Shown piece after piece: positions 19,868 to 31,391 of a stretch of DNA of 64,000 nt (the stretch's first letter is position 1; each line of letters opens with the position of its first letter). The notes under the pieces are model-generated. The model did no database searches. It had not been told where the DNA came from and saw only the letters and a program-made list of their open reading frames with translations. The position numbers and the translations under genes are program-made. Source of the DNA: Perkinsus marinus ATCC 50983 (taxonomy: Eukaryota > Perkinsozoa > Perkinsida > Perkinsidae); the NCBI RefSeq assembly GCF_000006405.1, contig NW_003215766.1, positions 251,382-315,381 of the forward strand, given 5' to 3'.

Positions 19868-21653
19868 ATGACCACTGAGATTGACCCTGTCCTCCTCGCG
19901 CCCGAGCCGCCATCTACCCTCGATTTTGAGGTCAAGCCCCAGCCTGCTCCCGAGTTCAACAATCTCGACCCAATGCCCAAGTTCAGCGAAACGCCTTTTG
20001 TACGGTACTCCTCTTGGTTTGTTCGCCTTCGGTATGGTACCTGGCTTGATTATCGGGCTCAGCCTGTCCCAGCTCGAGCCTCCTAGGCTCGTGGGGCTGC
20101 TTGACATTAGTTCAACTGTGTCATTCGATGCAATTCTAAGATGGTAATTTGGTTTCCTTTGCTCAGGCGCCCTGGGCGGCCCAGCCTATCGCTCCTCCAC
20201 TGCCTTCCGCAAGAGCACTTGCCCCACCCGATTTTCAACAGCAGTTCGTGGATCGCTGCTTGTACTCAGGCCGAAACGTCTTGGATGAGGGAGCTCTTGC
20301 GTAAGTTTTCGCGCGCTGTCTATTTCCACTCGTTTGCGGCCTACTAGTGCGGTGATGCTTTTGCGGTCTCTGGTTGCGAGGTGTGCTTTAATGTTGGTGA
20401 GTGCTATTTTGACATCAGGTTCTCGGCCCCTGGTATCCCCGATGGCACCGATTTGATGTTCAAAGCCAATGGTGCCGCGCTTGGTGGTTTGGCGTTCACC
20501 CCTTTGCTCCAACCACCAGCTCCTCAGCCCGACTACTTTGGCCACCTTCTCGGACATCCTATGAACCCTGCGTTGTACGAAGACGATAGTGTTGTCTCTG
20601 CTGAGGAGGAAACTAACGAGCTTGCGCCGAAGGAGAATACTGATGACGCTTTGGAACCTGTAATTGCTAATGACGAGGTAGAGGAGTCCCCAGTTGGTAA
20701 GGTCAAGCAGGACAAACCTACTGACCCGAAGAGTGTTCCCACTACGGATGACGAGAGCTCGGATGATTCTGGCGATGACGACTTCGATTACTTTGGACAC
20801 ATCATGGGCCACCCAATGAACCTAGGAAATGGCCGGAAGAAGACTCCAAGGTCGAGGAAGAAGAAAGCAAGGAAGGCTAAGTCAGAGAAGACCGAGCCAG
20901 ACGAGGCGCAGGTCTCTGTCCTGAACTTGTTCTTGGGTGGCGTTGAGGTATGTGATCGTGATGAGAACATATCGTAAGTTAATGCTACTAGCTTTTCCTG
21001 TCTGTGGTCAAGTCGCCTCCCAGGCACTTCACTAAAAACGAAGACGACTCGAGCATGGAGATGTCAAAGGACGAGTCTTCATTAGTTGCCGCTGGTGATC
21101 ATGAGGCTCAGGCTAACGGGGGCCCTCCTTGTGAAGAAGAGCAGCAGATCGACCAGTTCGTGTTCGAGGATAGTTCTATCAAGAACGTGTCGGCCTTAAT
21201 TGAAGAATCCAAGGACGATGTACCTGAATGTGCTCCAAAGATTTCCGAGGAGGAAAGAGCTGCGCCGGTCGAACTCAACGCTGAACCCGAGAAGACTGGT
21301 TCCAAGAAGGTCAAGATAGCGTCCCCTGAGCCGCAAGTGTCCAAGCCGGTTGTCGAAGCACGCTCTTCCGAGCCAGCAGTCAAGGCTCCTGAGGAGCCCA
21401 AGACGGTTGCCAAGGTCGTTGCCGAGCCGTCGCTAAAGCGATTTGATGCTCCTACTCGAAAGTGAGGCTTGTTAGACCTCGAGTCGTTTTCTGCTGTGTC
21501 CAGCAGAGGTAGACGCTTCCTTTCAGACTAAACGCTGAGAAGACGAAAGATGTGGTTGCCGAGGAGAACGACATATCGGACAAAATTCGGAGCGTCCCTG
21601 TTGCTCCTAAGAAGACATCCTTCTTTGGGAGGTTGTGCGGCAGCAAGAAATAA
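19868..21653 (+). CDS. DYFGH-family protein A (tandem family of three, unrecognised)
   Basis: Five exons close exactly to 461 residues: 19868-19999, 20167-20300, 20419-20973, 21024-21461 and 21527-21653. Intron phases are 0, 2, 2, 2. Exon 2 holds PIAPPLPSARALAPPDFQQQ and FVDRCLY, a block shared by all three genes. Exon 3 holds motif 1 (PQPDYFGHLLGHPMN), an acidic linker of roughly 75 residues, motif 2 (DYFGHIMGHPMNLG), a Lys-rich patch and VLNLFLGGVEVCDRDENI. Exon 4 is an acidic, low-complexity region that differs between paralogues. The protein ends KKTSFFGRLCGSKK. No signal peptide or membrane span is seen, and the middle is likely disordered. Function unknown; the paired His/aromatic motifs could bind a metal or a partner protein, which is inference only. 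Confidence 0.85.
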
Positions 21654-22114
21654 CTGTGGAGACGGCGTCGATCAACTGCTTCTGCGGATGGGTCAACTGC
21701 TGGGGCTTTGCTTTGTCACTTCATATCATCTATCGAGACTGTGATCTTGGTTATTGCATGTTAGCATGAGTCGGAGTACACTATTTCTCCTAATTAGATG
21801 TTCAGAAGGGTTCTTGGCGGGCTTGCTATGTAAGCTGTGGCGCGCAATGCGTCATGGCTACGAGGTTGAGCACGCTCTAATCTATCATAGGTAGAAACTC
21901 TCCTATTGGACTCCGGCATCCCTTACTGCTTTGTGATATCTCATGTCTTACTAACATTGCTGGGTCCGGTATAGCTGGTGGATCCCGTAAGGAATGCTTC
22001 GTCTCAATTCCCTTTGCTTCTTGTTGATCAATTGAGGTGCTGAGGGATCGATTGGTTGTGAACATCGTGTTACTTCTTGTATCTTGTTGCTTCAGCTTTT
22101 GACGTACCTTCGAG
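21654..22114. other. Spacer between family genes A and B
   Basis: Noncoding 461-base spacer between two head-to-tail paralogues. No exon or repeat recognised. Confidence 0.55.
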
Positions 22115-23574
22115 ATGACCATGAGTGTCCAACAACCCTCGGAGCAAATCTATGAGCATGACGTTGACTTCAACGGTGGTGCCTATGGCGAGGCTCCTAT
22201 GGTGAGTTTCCCCTTTGGCGCGCTCACTGGTACTTTTCGTTCTCTTTCAGGGAACATGGCGTTCAATGGCCATCGCACCTCCGTTGCCTTCTGCCAGAGA
22301 CATTGTCTCCATGGATTTCCAGGAAGCTTTTGTACGCAAGTGCCTTTACCCGAGTCAGAGTTTCCTCGTATCTGAAGGCTTCGTCGAAGAGGAAGAAAAG
22401 CAGTCAGAAAAGCAAGATGAGTAAGTTTACCATGAGTCTCGCTAGTCAGGACTTGTTGGATTTTTTTCTGCCCTAGGGTTGCTATAGTGAAGATACGCAC
22501 TCCGAGGCGTCCCAGCGAACCGCAGCCGGACTATTTTGGTCATCTCCTGGGGCATCCCATGTGTACCGACGAGGATGATGAGGAAGAGACTCCAGATGTT
22601 CGTGTCGCGGATCAGCCTGAAGTGAAGGTTGCTGCCACCGATAGTCACGAAGAGGCAGACGAAGATGTACGCGTTGAAGACCCGGAGTCTGTCGTAGCTG
22701 TGGAGCGGGTGGAGACGCCTGAAGTCAAGGATGAGATCGTCATGATATGCCCTGAGAGTCAGCCGGTTCCATCTGAGTCGGAAAAGGACCACGAGATCTC
22801 CGAGAAATCGACAGAGGATGATGATGTTGACTATTTTGGGCATATCATGGGACATCCCATGAATCATAGTGGTTCCCAGCGCAAGATCAAGTCACCGAAG
22901 GTGAAGGAAGAAGCTCCCAAGGTTGAAGAGGTCGACTCGCAGGAGAGTCAGGGCTCCGTCTTGGGCCTCTTTTTAGGAGGGGTCGAAGTCTGTGACCGAG
23001 AAGAAAACATCGGGTGAGTCGAGATTGGTTGTACTTGTTATCGCAACTATTGGGTGGAAGTCCTACCGTTTTCAGGCAATTCGCTGCTCGACCCAAGGAA
23101 GACTCCGGTGACTCCGGTGTTGTAGAGGGGGAGGCGGAGGATCATGCTGCGCTTGAGGCTGACGAGTGCAATGCGCCCGAATCCGAGGCTGTTGAGAAGG
23201 CTCCCGAGGTTGTGGATTCTCCCAAGACCAGAGTTGTTCAAGATGCGGTGAAGTCTCATATGGCTCAAGAATGTTCTGTGCCACCCTCACCGGAAGTTAC
23301 TGCTTGCATTAAGCAAGAGATCAATGCTCCGGCCTTTGCACGACGTCCCTCTCGTGAACCAGAGGTTGTACCGGCTCGCTCTAGCATCGAGGTCAATCAG
23401 TAAGTCTCTGCCGTTCGACGCTGCAGCTCGTCATGTCTGTATGCTTCGTATCATATCTTTACCTTCAGGACTGTCAAAGCTGAGCGGCTCGGGGCCGGGG
23501 CGAATTCCACCAGAATCACGACCAAGAAGAAGTCTTTCTTCGCCGGACTCTGCGGCAGCCGGAGTCATGACTGA
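22115..23574 (+). CDS. DYFGH-family protein B
   Basis: Five exons close exactly to 407 residues: 22115-22201, 22251-22420, 22477-23013, 23076-23399 and 23469-23574, with the same intron phases (0, 2, 2, 2) as A and C. Exon 2 contains IAPPLPSARDIVSMDFQEAF then VRKCLYPS. Exon 3 has EPQPDYFGHLLGHPMC, an acidic linker near 90 residues, DYFGHIMGHPMNHSG, and GSVLGLFLGGVEVCDREENI. The end is KKKSFFAGLCGSRSHD. Differences from A are concentrated in the linkers and in exon 4, while the motifs are almost unchanged, which points to purifying selection on the motifs. Confidence 0.85.
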
Positions 23575-24320
23575 GCATACGAGGCTCTACGGACTCACAG
23601 AGACTGTGATCTCAGTATGTCCACGTGATGCATGCCAAACCGTGTATAGTACACTATCAATTAATGTCGACGCTATCATCGTTACCATGTGATGGCATAC
23701 TCGCTGATGATTCTTCATGGAATCAGATGTCTCGCTGGAGAGCAAGTATTTCTTTATCACTGATTTATTTTGATCCGCTACTGACTGTATGAGTACACTG
23801 ACTCCTGTGAGAGGGTCGTCCATCAATCTGAGGAATTTGAGTTGGTCAATTAGCGATATACTAGGGATAGCATGGAGGGAATAACAATTTTGTGTTTGGG
23901 TTCTGTTCATGATACTGCTTGGTAAACAGAGGGGTGGTTTTCCCCCATCTGTAGTTTGTGATACTGCATAGTTTGCACTTAGTGATGTTTTTTTTGAGTC
24001 TCATCCCAGTGAATTTCTGACTGTTAATACTCGTCAGGTATCCCTATTTACATCGTCGGGTTCCGAGCTTGGTTGCGCTACTCAAATTTGTTTTTGGATC
24101 TAGACCAGGATTTTGTAAATCGCGGGGACTAGAACTTCTGATCCCCGCAATTTACTTAGCAGTGGAGTGTGTTGTGGTGCCTGTGTTGTGACCGTTTCAC
24201 ATTGGCTTCGCTGCGTCCCGGCAGGCGCAGCGAGATGTACTAGCATGAAGCTTTCATGATCAAGTTGCCTATCAGTCTAACCTGTTTTTGTAGCTTTGGT
24301 TCCACGTTAGCTTTAACATC
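23575..24320. other. Spacer between family genes B and C, with a hairpin
   Basis: Noncoding. It includes an inverted repeat with arms 24115-24128 and 24142-24155 (13 of 14 paired, 13-nt loop), about 165 bases before the ATG of gene C. Nothing else recognised. Confidence 0.6.
24115..24155. repeat. Intergenic hairpin
   Basis: Left arm GTAAATCGCGGGGA, right arm TCCCCGCAATTTAC, 13 of 14 positions pair. GC-rich inner stem and a 13-nt loop would make it stable as RNA or DNA. No T-run follows. Confidence 0.8.
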
Positions 24321-25869
24321 ATGGCCACAAGTGTTGAAGTTCCCAACCACATCGATGTTGATCATCAAGCCGGGTCATACAATGAAGCTAATACGTTGAG
24401 CCCGATGGCGCAGTTTGCCGATGCTCCCATGGTGAGTTCTTCATTTTGTGGCTCTTGTTCACGTTGCTTCATTGGTTCGTTGATAGGCCTTATGGCAGTC
24501 GGTGCCTATCGCCCCGTCTCTCCCTTCTGCGGAGAACTTTGTTCCTCCTGATTTTACCGACAATTTCGTCCAGAAGTGTCTTCACCCGAGCAAGACTTTC
24601 CTGACAGCGGAAGGATTCGAACCCGAGGAGAATGAGTGAGTGTTAATTGAGAACTGTGCTTGCTGTTATGATATCATCATGTCATGCGACGTTTGCCTAT
24701 GTAGGTCCAAAGATGAAGCACCGAAGGAAGAGAAGGTTGAGAGCGAGGAGAAAGTAACCAAGATCCGCATCCCCAAAGCCCCTCGGGAGCCCCAACCTGA
24801 CTACTTTGGCCATCTTTTTGGTCACCCGTTGAGTGCCGATGAAGATGATGACGAGGCGGACGACGAGGAGAGTTCCGAGGCTGACAAGAGGCAACTCGTC
24901 ACTAAGGACGGAAATGTTGACGCTAAGGACGATGATGTCGCCGGAGACACTGGTGATGTTGTAGCTAAGGCCAGCGATGTTGAAGAGGTTCATGATGAGG
25001 TGCGCAAGGACGACTGTGAGAAGCCCAAGGATGAAGATGTTATTGTGGCTAAGGTGGTCGAGGCCAAAGAGAAACCGTCAATCGCAGCTAGTAGCCCTGT
25101 TGAGAGAGTTTCTTGGGCGGACAACTCCGCTAAGGTCGAAGATGCCAAAAAAGATGACGAGCCTGAGGAGTCTGATGATGGCGATGATGATGTCGACTAT
25201 TTCGGCCACATTATGGGTCATCCTATGAACCGAGGGTCTGGCAGCCATAAAACGAAGAAGCAACGCCCTCCAGCGCCGAAGGAGGACTCCCCCGCCAAGC
25301 CCTTCCCTAAGACCGAAGTTGAATCCCAGGAATCGCAGGGGTCCGTTCTCGGATTGTTCTTGGGAGGCATCGAGGTATGTGATAGAGAGGAGAACATCGG
25401 GTAGGTTGATTGTTGGGAGCTCGTAATTTATTCGCCTTTGTTTTCAGCCAATTCACTTCTCGTGGAGGGGATCCTGTAGACACCGCTGACATTGAGGCCG
25501 AGGTTGTCGAGGAGGAAGTGGCACCAGTGACTACGGATGAGTTGAAGGAGCCTGAAGTGTCTGCAGCGGAGGGGAGCAGAACTCCTCCTGCTACTCCTGT
25601 GAACGCTCCTGGAACTCCCGCTGCTGACGAGGATGAAATTGAGGCTACCCCGGTGCCGGAGATAGTCGACATTCGGGCTGAGCCACCCGTGGAAAGCAAA
25701 CAGTAAAATCCATATGGTCATCGTAGAAAATTAAACTGCATTTTCTATTTTTAGGAGTCCCGAGAAGAGGAATAACGAGGCGATCGGTTCATCTAGCAGC
25801 GCGAAAGAGCCGACAAAGAAGAGTCGATCATTCCTCGGGAACTTGTGCGGCGGCAAGACCATGGACTAA
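24321..25869 (+). CDS. DYFGH-family protein C
   Basis: Five exons close exactly to 441 residues: 24321-24431, 24487-24635, 24705-25400, 25448-25702 and 25755-25869, with phases 0, 2, 2, 2. Exon 2 has PIAPSLPSAENFVPPDFTDN then FVQKCLHPS. Exon 3 has EPQPDYFGHLFGHPLS, the longest acidic linker of the three (about 120 residues), DYFGHIMGHPMNRGS and GSVLGLFLGGIEVCDREENI. The end is SRSFLGNLCGGKTMD. Motif 1 has drifted (LFGHPL rather than LLGHPM) whereas motif 2 is unchanged in all three copies. Confidence 0.85.
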
Positions 25870-26536
25870 TTCGTTGGGTTTTCATCGTCCACAAAAGTGT
25901 TCCATGAGGCTGTGACTTTACGGGGTTATGCACGTCTACCGCAGTACATTATTTATCAATTAATCTCTGTGTGCTCAGTGATCGTTAGTAGAGTTAACCT
26001 AAAAAATATTTTGCTTTTGTGTTTATGAGTTTCCTTGGTGGATGCGGAATGGATCTTGCTACTATGAATTATCCTATTCATCCAAACCACCAGATAAACA
26101 GCGTCTGTTCAATCAGGGTCTGAGCTAGTGTAGTGTTGTTGATCATAGCTTAGCAGTGGAGTTTTGGTCACTGTCATACAAGATAGAATACCCGGCGCCT
26201 CGTGAGTCACGAGTCGTGACCCTGAAGAGAGAGAGGTTTGGAACTGCAGTTGTTACACCGGGGTGCCCTGTTAGTGGAGGCTTAGTGCAACTAAGGATGC
26301 TAGGTGAAGACATCGGTCCCAACTGTAGTAGTTGGAGTCGGAGTCGTTACAGTATGCAGTATGTCGTTACAGTACAGTATGCGGATATATCCCGGTTTTT
26401 TCCTGTTGACAACAGTCCTTGCCGTGATGAACGAGACGATTTGAAAGGCTAAAACTGATCTCTCGTGAGCTGATGTGCATCGATGCGAGTCTGACTGTTG
26501 TCGACGTTGGACTTCAAACTCAAACACACAGACGTT
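25870..26536. other. Convergent intergenic region
   Basis: Lies between the 3' ends of family gene C (plus) and the NMNAT gene (minus). Short frames only; no repeat recognised apart from a duplicated CGTTACAGTA block near 26345-26375. Confidence 0.5.
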
Positions 26537-27573
26537 TCAGGGAGGAAGAAACTGCTGGAGCAGCATTGATTTGTCGTTCTGTTCTAAACAAGCTCGCGAC
26601 CTTCGACTCGAAGTTGAATTTTTCGAGACGCCGTACAGCCCTTTATCGCGAATTATCTCGAGTACCTAAAGGACTCACTGCTCTTCAACAGGGGCGTAGG
26701 AGGATCCTCGTGGGACTCACGAATCGCCACTTCATGAGAAGCGAAGCTGAGCGGGAACTCACCTGCTTGGGGATGATGGACACAGCACCGAGCCAGCCAA
26801 GCTCCCGCAGTCTATTTCGCGCTGCGGTACTGCTAATATCAGTGGTGAGGAGAGGTGGATTCGCAGTAACTCGGTCGGTGACCTTCATATACTTGAACCC
26901 TTCCGGCCACTCGGACTCTGGCTTAGAGTCAGGCCTGATTTTGATGTGGTGACTGCACCAACAACAATTGTGACACGCTCTCCTCACCGTGGCAAAACTA
27001 TGAATTCATTTTCAGCTATCAGTTCGGATCCATGGTCCCAGTCGAGTAACGTTGATGGCAAGTCGCTGCCGATGACGAAGCGGAACGTGATGTTGGGATA
27101 GCGCTCTCGGAGGCGACGCATGAGGGAAACCGTGGGAATGAAAGAGCCATTGGCCACCTGAGAACCGTCAGTGGAAAATACTCCTACAGAACTAACTCAC
27201 TTCAATGTCGCAACATTTGACTGGAAACTCGTCAGGCATGACTGCCTCTATGGCGACCTGAGTCATCCGCAGTCGTGTCGCCGCATCAACGCGAGTATCC
27301 TTGTCGGGTCTGTTGCCACATGGAATCATCCACGCTTCGTCGGCACAACCAAGCTGAACCACCTGACCAGAGTCAAGACCACGTCGGGAGCGCGACCGAT
27401 TCTAAATGCAGTATGGAAGGGCCATGCAGTGCGAGAAATCTCCTACACCTGTTGACACTGACCTGTGACGCCACCATGAGATGAGCAAAAGTAGGAGGAT
27501 CAAACGAGCCACCTATGACTGCCACTGTCTTCCGGGGGTGTGTCGTTGCTGCACTAGCATTTACGTTGGTCAT
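26537..27573 (-). CDS. Nicotinate/nicotinamide mononucleotide adenylyltransferase
   Basis: Joins the mononucleotide to AMP from ATP, the central step of NAD synthesis. The ATG at 27573 opens MTNVNASAATTHPRKTVAVI and the nucleotidyltransferase motif GGSFDPPTFAHLMVAS (GxFDPPxxxH). After introns come EAWMIPCGNRPDKDTRVDAA, then VANGSFIPTVSLMRRLRERY with FRFVIGSDLP and LLDWDHGSELI, then DISSTAARNRLRELGWLG, the family's I-S-S-T-x-x-R motif. A phase-0 intron leads to the last exon VLEIIRDKGLYGV and a TGA at 26537-26539. All hallmark residues are present, so the enzyme should be active. No targeting peptide is obvious. It is divergent from RPL10A across 1.1 kb. Confidence 0.88.
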
Positions 27574-28666
27574 CCAGTGATAAGCGATTCGATATTAACT
27601 GATATGTGACAAGACCCAGAAAGCATAATCCACCACTTGAGGAAATACCACTAGTTGTGACTCGCTTCCAGGCTCAACTTTTGGCACTAAGTCCGGCAAT
27701 GACGCCCGTAACGGTAGAAAATGCACTCGTTTATAGCTGTCATTACCACCTATAGATAATCGTGATGAATGCGGTTCAATTTGCTCGATACTTCTCGAGA
27801 TACGACTAGATATGATTTCGTGTTATGAACTTGCGCCTGGAGTCTGTGGAAGTTGTAGCTGCGTTGTCGAAGCACCACGACGGATGATCGATTCCGAAAA
27901 TGCAACTAGGCTCGCCGGTTGGAGTGAGCCTCTTCTCCCCTCGCCGTTTTCTTACAACAAAGTACACAACAGTACTGGTACTGGTGTTCATGAAACCAAC
28001 AAGATACTAACTTACAGTCCAGGTTGTCTCAACCGATACCTCCGGGGAGGTTCCTTGTAGTATCAACAAGTACTGTACATATTTACTGCGACTTGCACTA
28101 CTCACACAGGAGGAGAGTCACGAGCATGAAGATTTGCTTGCACCACAGCCCGCCTCGACTACAGAGTCGAGAGTGTTTGGTTGGAGAAACAACGCTATAG
28201 AGAGCTTAGTTGAGTGATGGTGAATCTTGCGCTGTTTACGAAAGATGTACGTACACCTCTGATTTTGCCCTCGACAGCAACGTTCTGTCCCACATGAGCA
28301 TCCTGTGAGCCCCATCCTATTCGTGCTAGTATTATACCTCATCGAAGAAAGCTGGTAGTGTGGATGAGATTGCGCCGCTCACTGATGAAGGAAGGGACTT
28401 CGCTATAGGCTTTACGTTGACCGTGTGTGAAGCCTTGAGTCACTAGTCTATCCCTTCATCTTTTTGCCTTTTCTGCCCATGGGTGGGACAGTAGTGCTTA
28501 ACTCCAAATTGTGGAACTATGAAGCATAATCTTCGCTGCTACAGGTTCACGAAAATAGAGGGCAGATAAATATCTCGCTCGCCATGACGATCGATAGCTA
28601 AATGCACCGTGTTCGGCCTGAGTAAAGCTCTAACACGAGTGAAGACAACATCACCCTGTCGACACC
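27574..28666. other. Divergent intergenic region between NMNAT and RPL10A
   Basis: No coding exon supported in 1.1 kb. Probably carries the 5' regions of both genes. No repeat recognised. Confidence 0.5.
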
Positions 28667-29532
28667 ATGAGTAAGCTCTCTATCGACAACCTGAAGACTG
28701 CTATTGCTGCCATCCTGGAGGCCTCTCAGGAGAAGCCCAGGAACTTCTTGGAGACTGTTGAGCTCCAGGTAATAGGAACTACTAGGGTTCACAGGAATTG
28801 CGTGTGTCGTGGTGGTGGTGGGAAGAACGGATGATGCCTTCAGAAACTTGAATTCCGATGCTTGCCCTTGGGCTTGTGCATGTTGGATAAACTTCACTGA
28901 CGTTCGCCTTTACCGTTTGAATGGATTCTTCTCCATTCAGTGTAGATGGTTGTTGCTTATGTCGCTTCTGTTGTTATCAGGTCGGACTCAAGGATTACGA
29001 TACCCAGCGCGATAAGCGTTTCTCTGGTACCGTCAAGCTTCCCCACGTCCCCCGCCCTAACATGAAGATCTGCGTCTTGGGTGACGCCGTCCATTGTGAC
29101 GAGGCCTCCAAGCTCGGCGTTGACTTCATGAGCGTCGATGACCTTAAGAAACTCAACAAGAACAAGAAGCTCGTGAAGAAGCTTGCCAACAAGTATGATG
29201 CCTTCCTTGCTTCCCAGGTGTTGATCCCCCAGATCCCCCGTTTATTGGGACCTGGTCTTAACAAGGCCGGTAAGTTCCCTACCCTTATCACCCACAACGA
29301 CGATATGTCCAAGAAGATTCACGACATGAAGTCCAACGTTAAGTTCCAGCTTAAGAAGGTGCTTTGCATGGGTGTTGCCATTGGCAACGTCGGCATGTCC
29401 GCTGATGAGCTCAAGCAGAACTCTTTGATGAGCATCAACTTCCTCGTCTCCCTTCTTAAGAAGAACTGGAACAACGTGAAGACTCTTCACATCAAGTCTA
29501 CTATGGGCCCCGTTCAGCGTATCTACGGTTAA
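28667..29532 (+). CDS. RPL10A: 60S ribosomal protein L10a (uL1)
   Basis: Part of the large-subunit L1 stalk, which moves deacylated tRNA out of the E site. Two exons, 28667-28768 and 28981-29532, close exactly to 217 residues, the usual eukaryotic length. Exon 1 reads [20 protein letters not shown]; exon 2 starts [20 protein letters not shown] and contains [20 protein letters not shown], the highly conserved uL1 signature, and ends [10 protein letters not shown]. Codon choice in exon 2 is strongly biased to C-ending codons compared with neighbours, as expected for a highly expressed gene. Confidence 0.97.
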
Positions 29533-30300
29533 GCTGTAACGTGGCAGGGTGAGAGGCAGGCAGATAACGGGTCGTTGTTATTAGCAGTCTTCGGTGCACC
29601 AGTCACTGAGGCCTCATACTACTGATGGCCCTATACTGGGAGATGTTTGTTCGTCACCAGACCGAAGAACTCCGTTGATTTGCGTTGTAACACGGTAGTA
29701 GCAAACTGTGTGGGTCTAACCCGTGAAGGGCGGATATGAGGAAAAACAATTCAACCACCTTGTCTGATCGCCGGCCTTCGTGGTCGGATGACGACAAAAC
29801 TCTGTCATGCATCACCAACTGATCCGCTCTAGTGCTCAATGGGAGAGGAATTTATAGCAAGTCTGCTAGGGTGATACTGTTGTACGAGGTCTAGGGTATT
29901 GTTAGGTTGTAGTTGCTCCATGTCGGGTTCAATCAGAGCGGCATCCTCACTATTGCTGATGAGCATGGCTGGTCTCGGGCATTCGAAGTCTATCATGGAT
30001 CAACGCTTCTACTGCTATCTAGTGTTGTTGTGTTGATGTGAGGTCAGGCTAATCTAGCCAGCATGCGGGTATCGCTACGGGTAGAGCTACTCGTCCTCCT
30101 CTGGTCGGGATAGCCTCATAACGGCAGGATCGCCTGTGATGACGTGTCGTTGTTACTGTCGATCTGTCTGTAGTATGTATGCCGCAGTGGTGATGGGCTA
30201 ATATAACTGGAGTTCTCCCTGATATGCATAGGTTACTTCTGAGTGGTTTAGCGGTGGTTAATGTTGACCGTACCAGCCTGAGCAAGAGTGCCAATCACGG
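29533..30300. other. Intergenic region downstream of RPL10A
   Basis: No exon or repeat that I can support. Confidence 0.5.
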
Positions 30301-31391
30301 CACGAATTGAACAAAAATGGTCTTTTTGTCGTTTTGTTACTCCAGAGTGGAAGTGCTGTCGCTTGTTACAAGAGTGGTAGAGAGAAAGGGTGTGAATTCG
30401 CATTTCTCTCGAATCTTCGACTTGATATTGTCTAGTGCTGTCCAGTGGCCTCGGTGTAACGATGACTTCGCCATTGCCGGAACAGGAAGGGCCGAAACGC
30501 AGACTGATGTATGCCTTCGAGCTGGCGGATTTGATAGGTGCGAAAATGACACCAGAAATGATGTACGTTGAAGGCGACCTTGGCAAAATGCAAAGTGGAC
30601 AGTAGGCATGTAGGTATGAGCGGTGGATGGTGCGACGAGAGAATCCGGAGGCAGCATTCAGGAGCCGCTCTATGGTGAGCGAGCCAAGGGAGCGTTACGC
30701 CTTGCCTCTTATCACCAAGAAAGGGCGTGTTGGAACTAGGTGATAGTGTCACTGTGGATGTGGAGCTGTCGGCCTGTACAGTTATACTGGAGGAATGCAC
30801 AGAGGTAAGGTTGCTCGGAAGAGAAAGAACATGAAGAAGTTGCGGCGAGAGTTGCCTCCTGGCGAGCCGGTTTCTGTTGCGGTCCAGTAAGCCTACTCAA
30901 GTCGATTATTTTGCTTGCATTCATCGTACTCTGAGCTGCCGTTCTACTCACACGATGTGTCCTTGGGATGGTAGGACACCTCGGTGGTGGCGGATGCCTC
31001 CAATTGGAGAGCTCGTTACACCTGCGTGTCGGAAAGAGACGAAGCCCACCTGTTCTAGGTAGGCTTTTCTTGAACTGCTGTTCTGCAGGCACTTGGCTGT
31101 TTTCGGATTCAACCGTTATAGCTCGACGCATCGGGGTTTGTATTTGATCTGGTGGTTGCCAGGACAGCTCGGTCGGAGAGAAAGTCCCCAATTGGAGAGA
31201 AGACAGCGTTGCGTAAATCTAGGTGGGACTGCATTACTCTCACACGGGGCTATTGCTGTGCGTAGGGCAACACTCGATGATGAACTTCCGAGAATTCCCA
31301 GAGCCTACAAGGGGTATCGATGGACCTCAGAGTGCGATTGTGAGGTCGCTCGTTCAGGTCTAGTCGCGGACCATGCGGCTTCCTCGGACCA
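30301..31391 (+). other. Coding-like fragments, probably 5' exons of the next gene
   Basis: Several plus-strand pieces look coding but were not joined: EVLSLVTRVVERKGVNSHFS near 30350, MTSPLPEQEGPKRRLMYAFE from the ATG at 30462, LELGDSVTVDVELSACTVIL near 30735, KKLRRELPPGEPVSVAVQ near 30835, and LPRIPRAYKGYRWTSECDCE near 31290. GT and AG signals separate them. They most likely belong to the EF-hand gene that follows, or to one further gene. Confidence in any exact boundary is low. Confidence 0.3.

Noticed and set aside
30736-31191. 151-codon minus-strand frame
   Set aside because: The plus strand shows coding-like pieces with splice signals through the same bases; the minus frame is low-complexity Ser/Thr/Pro-rich.
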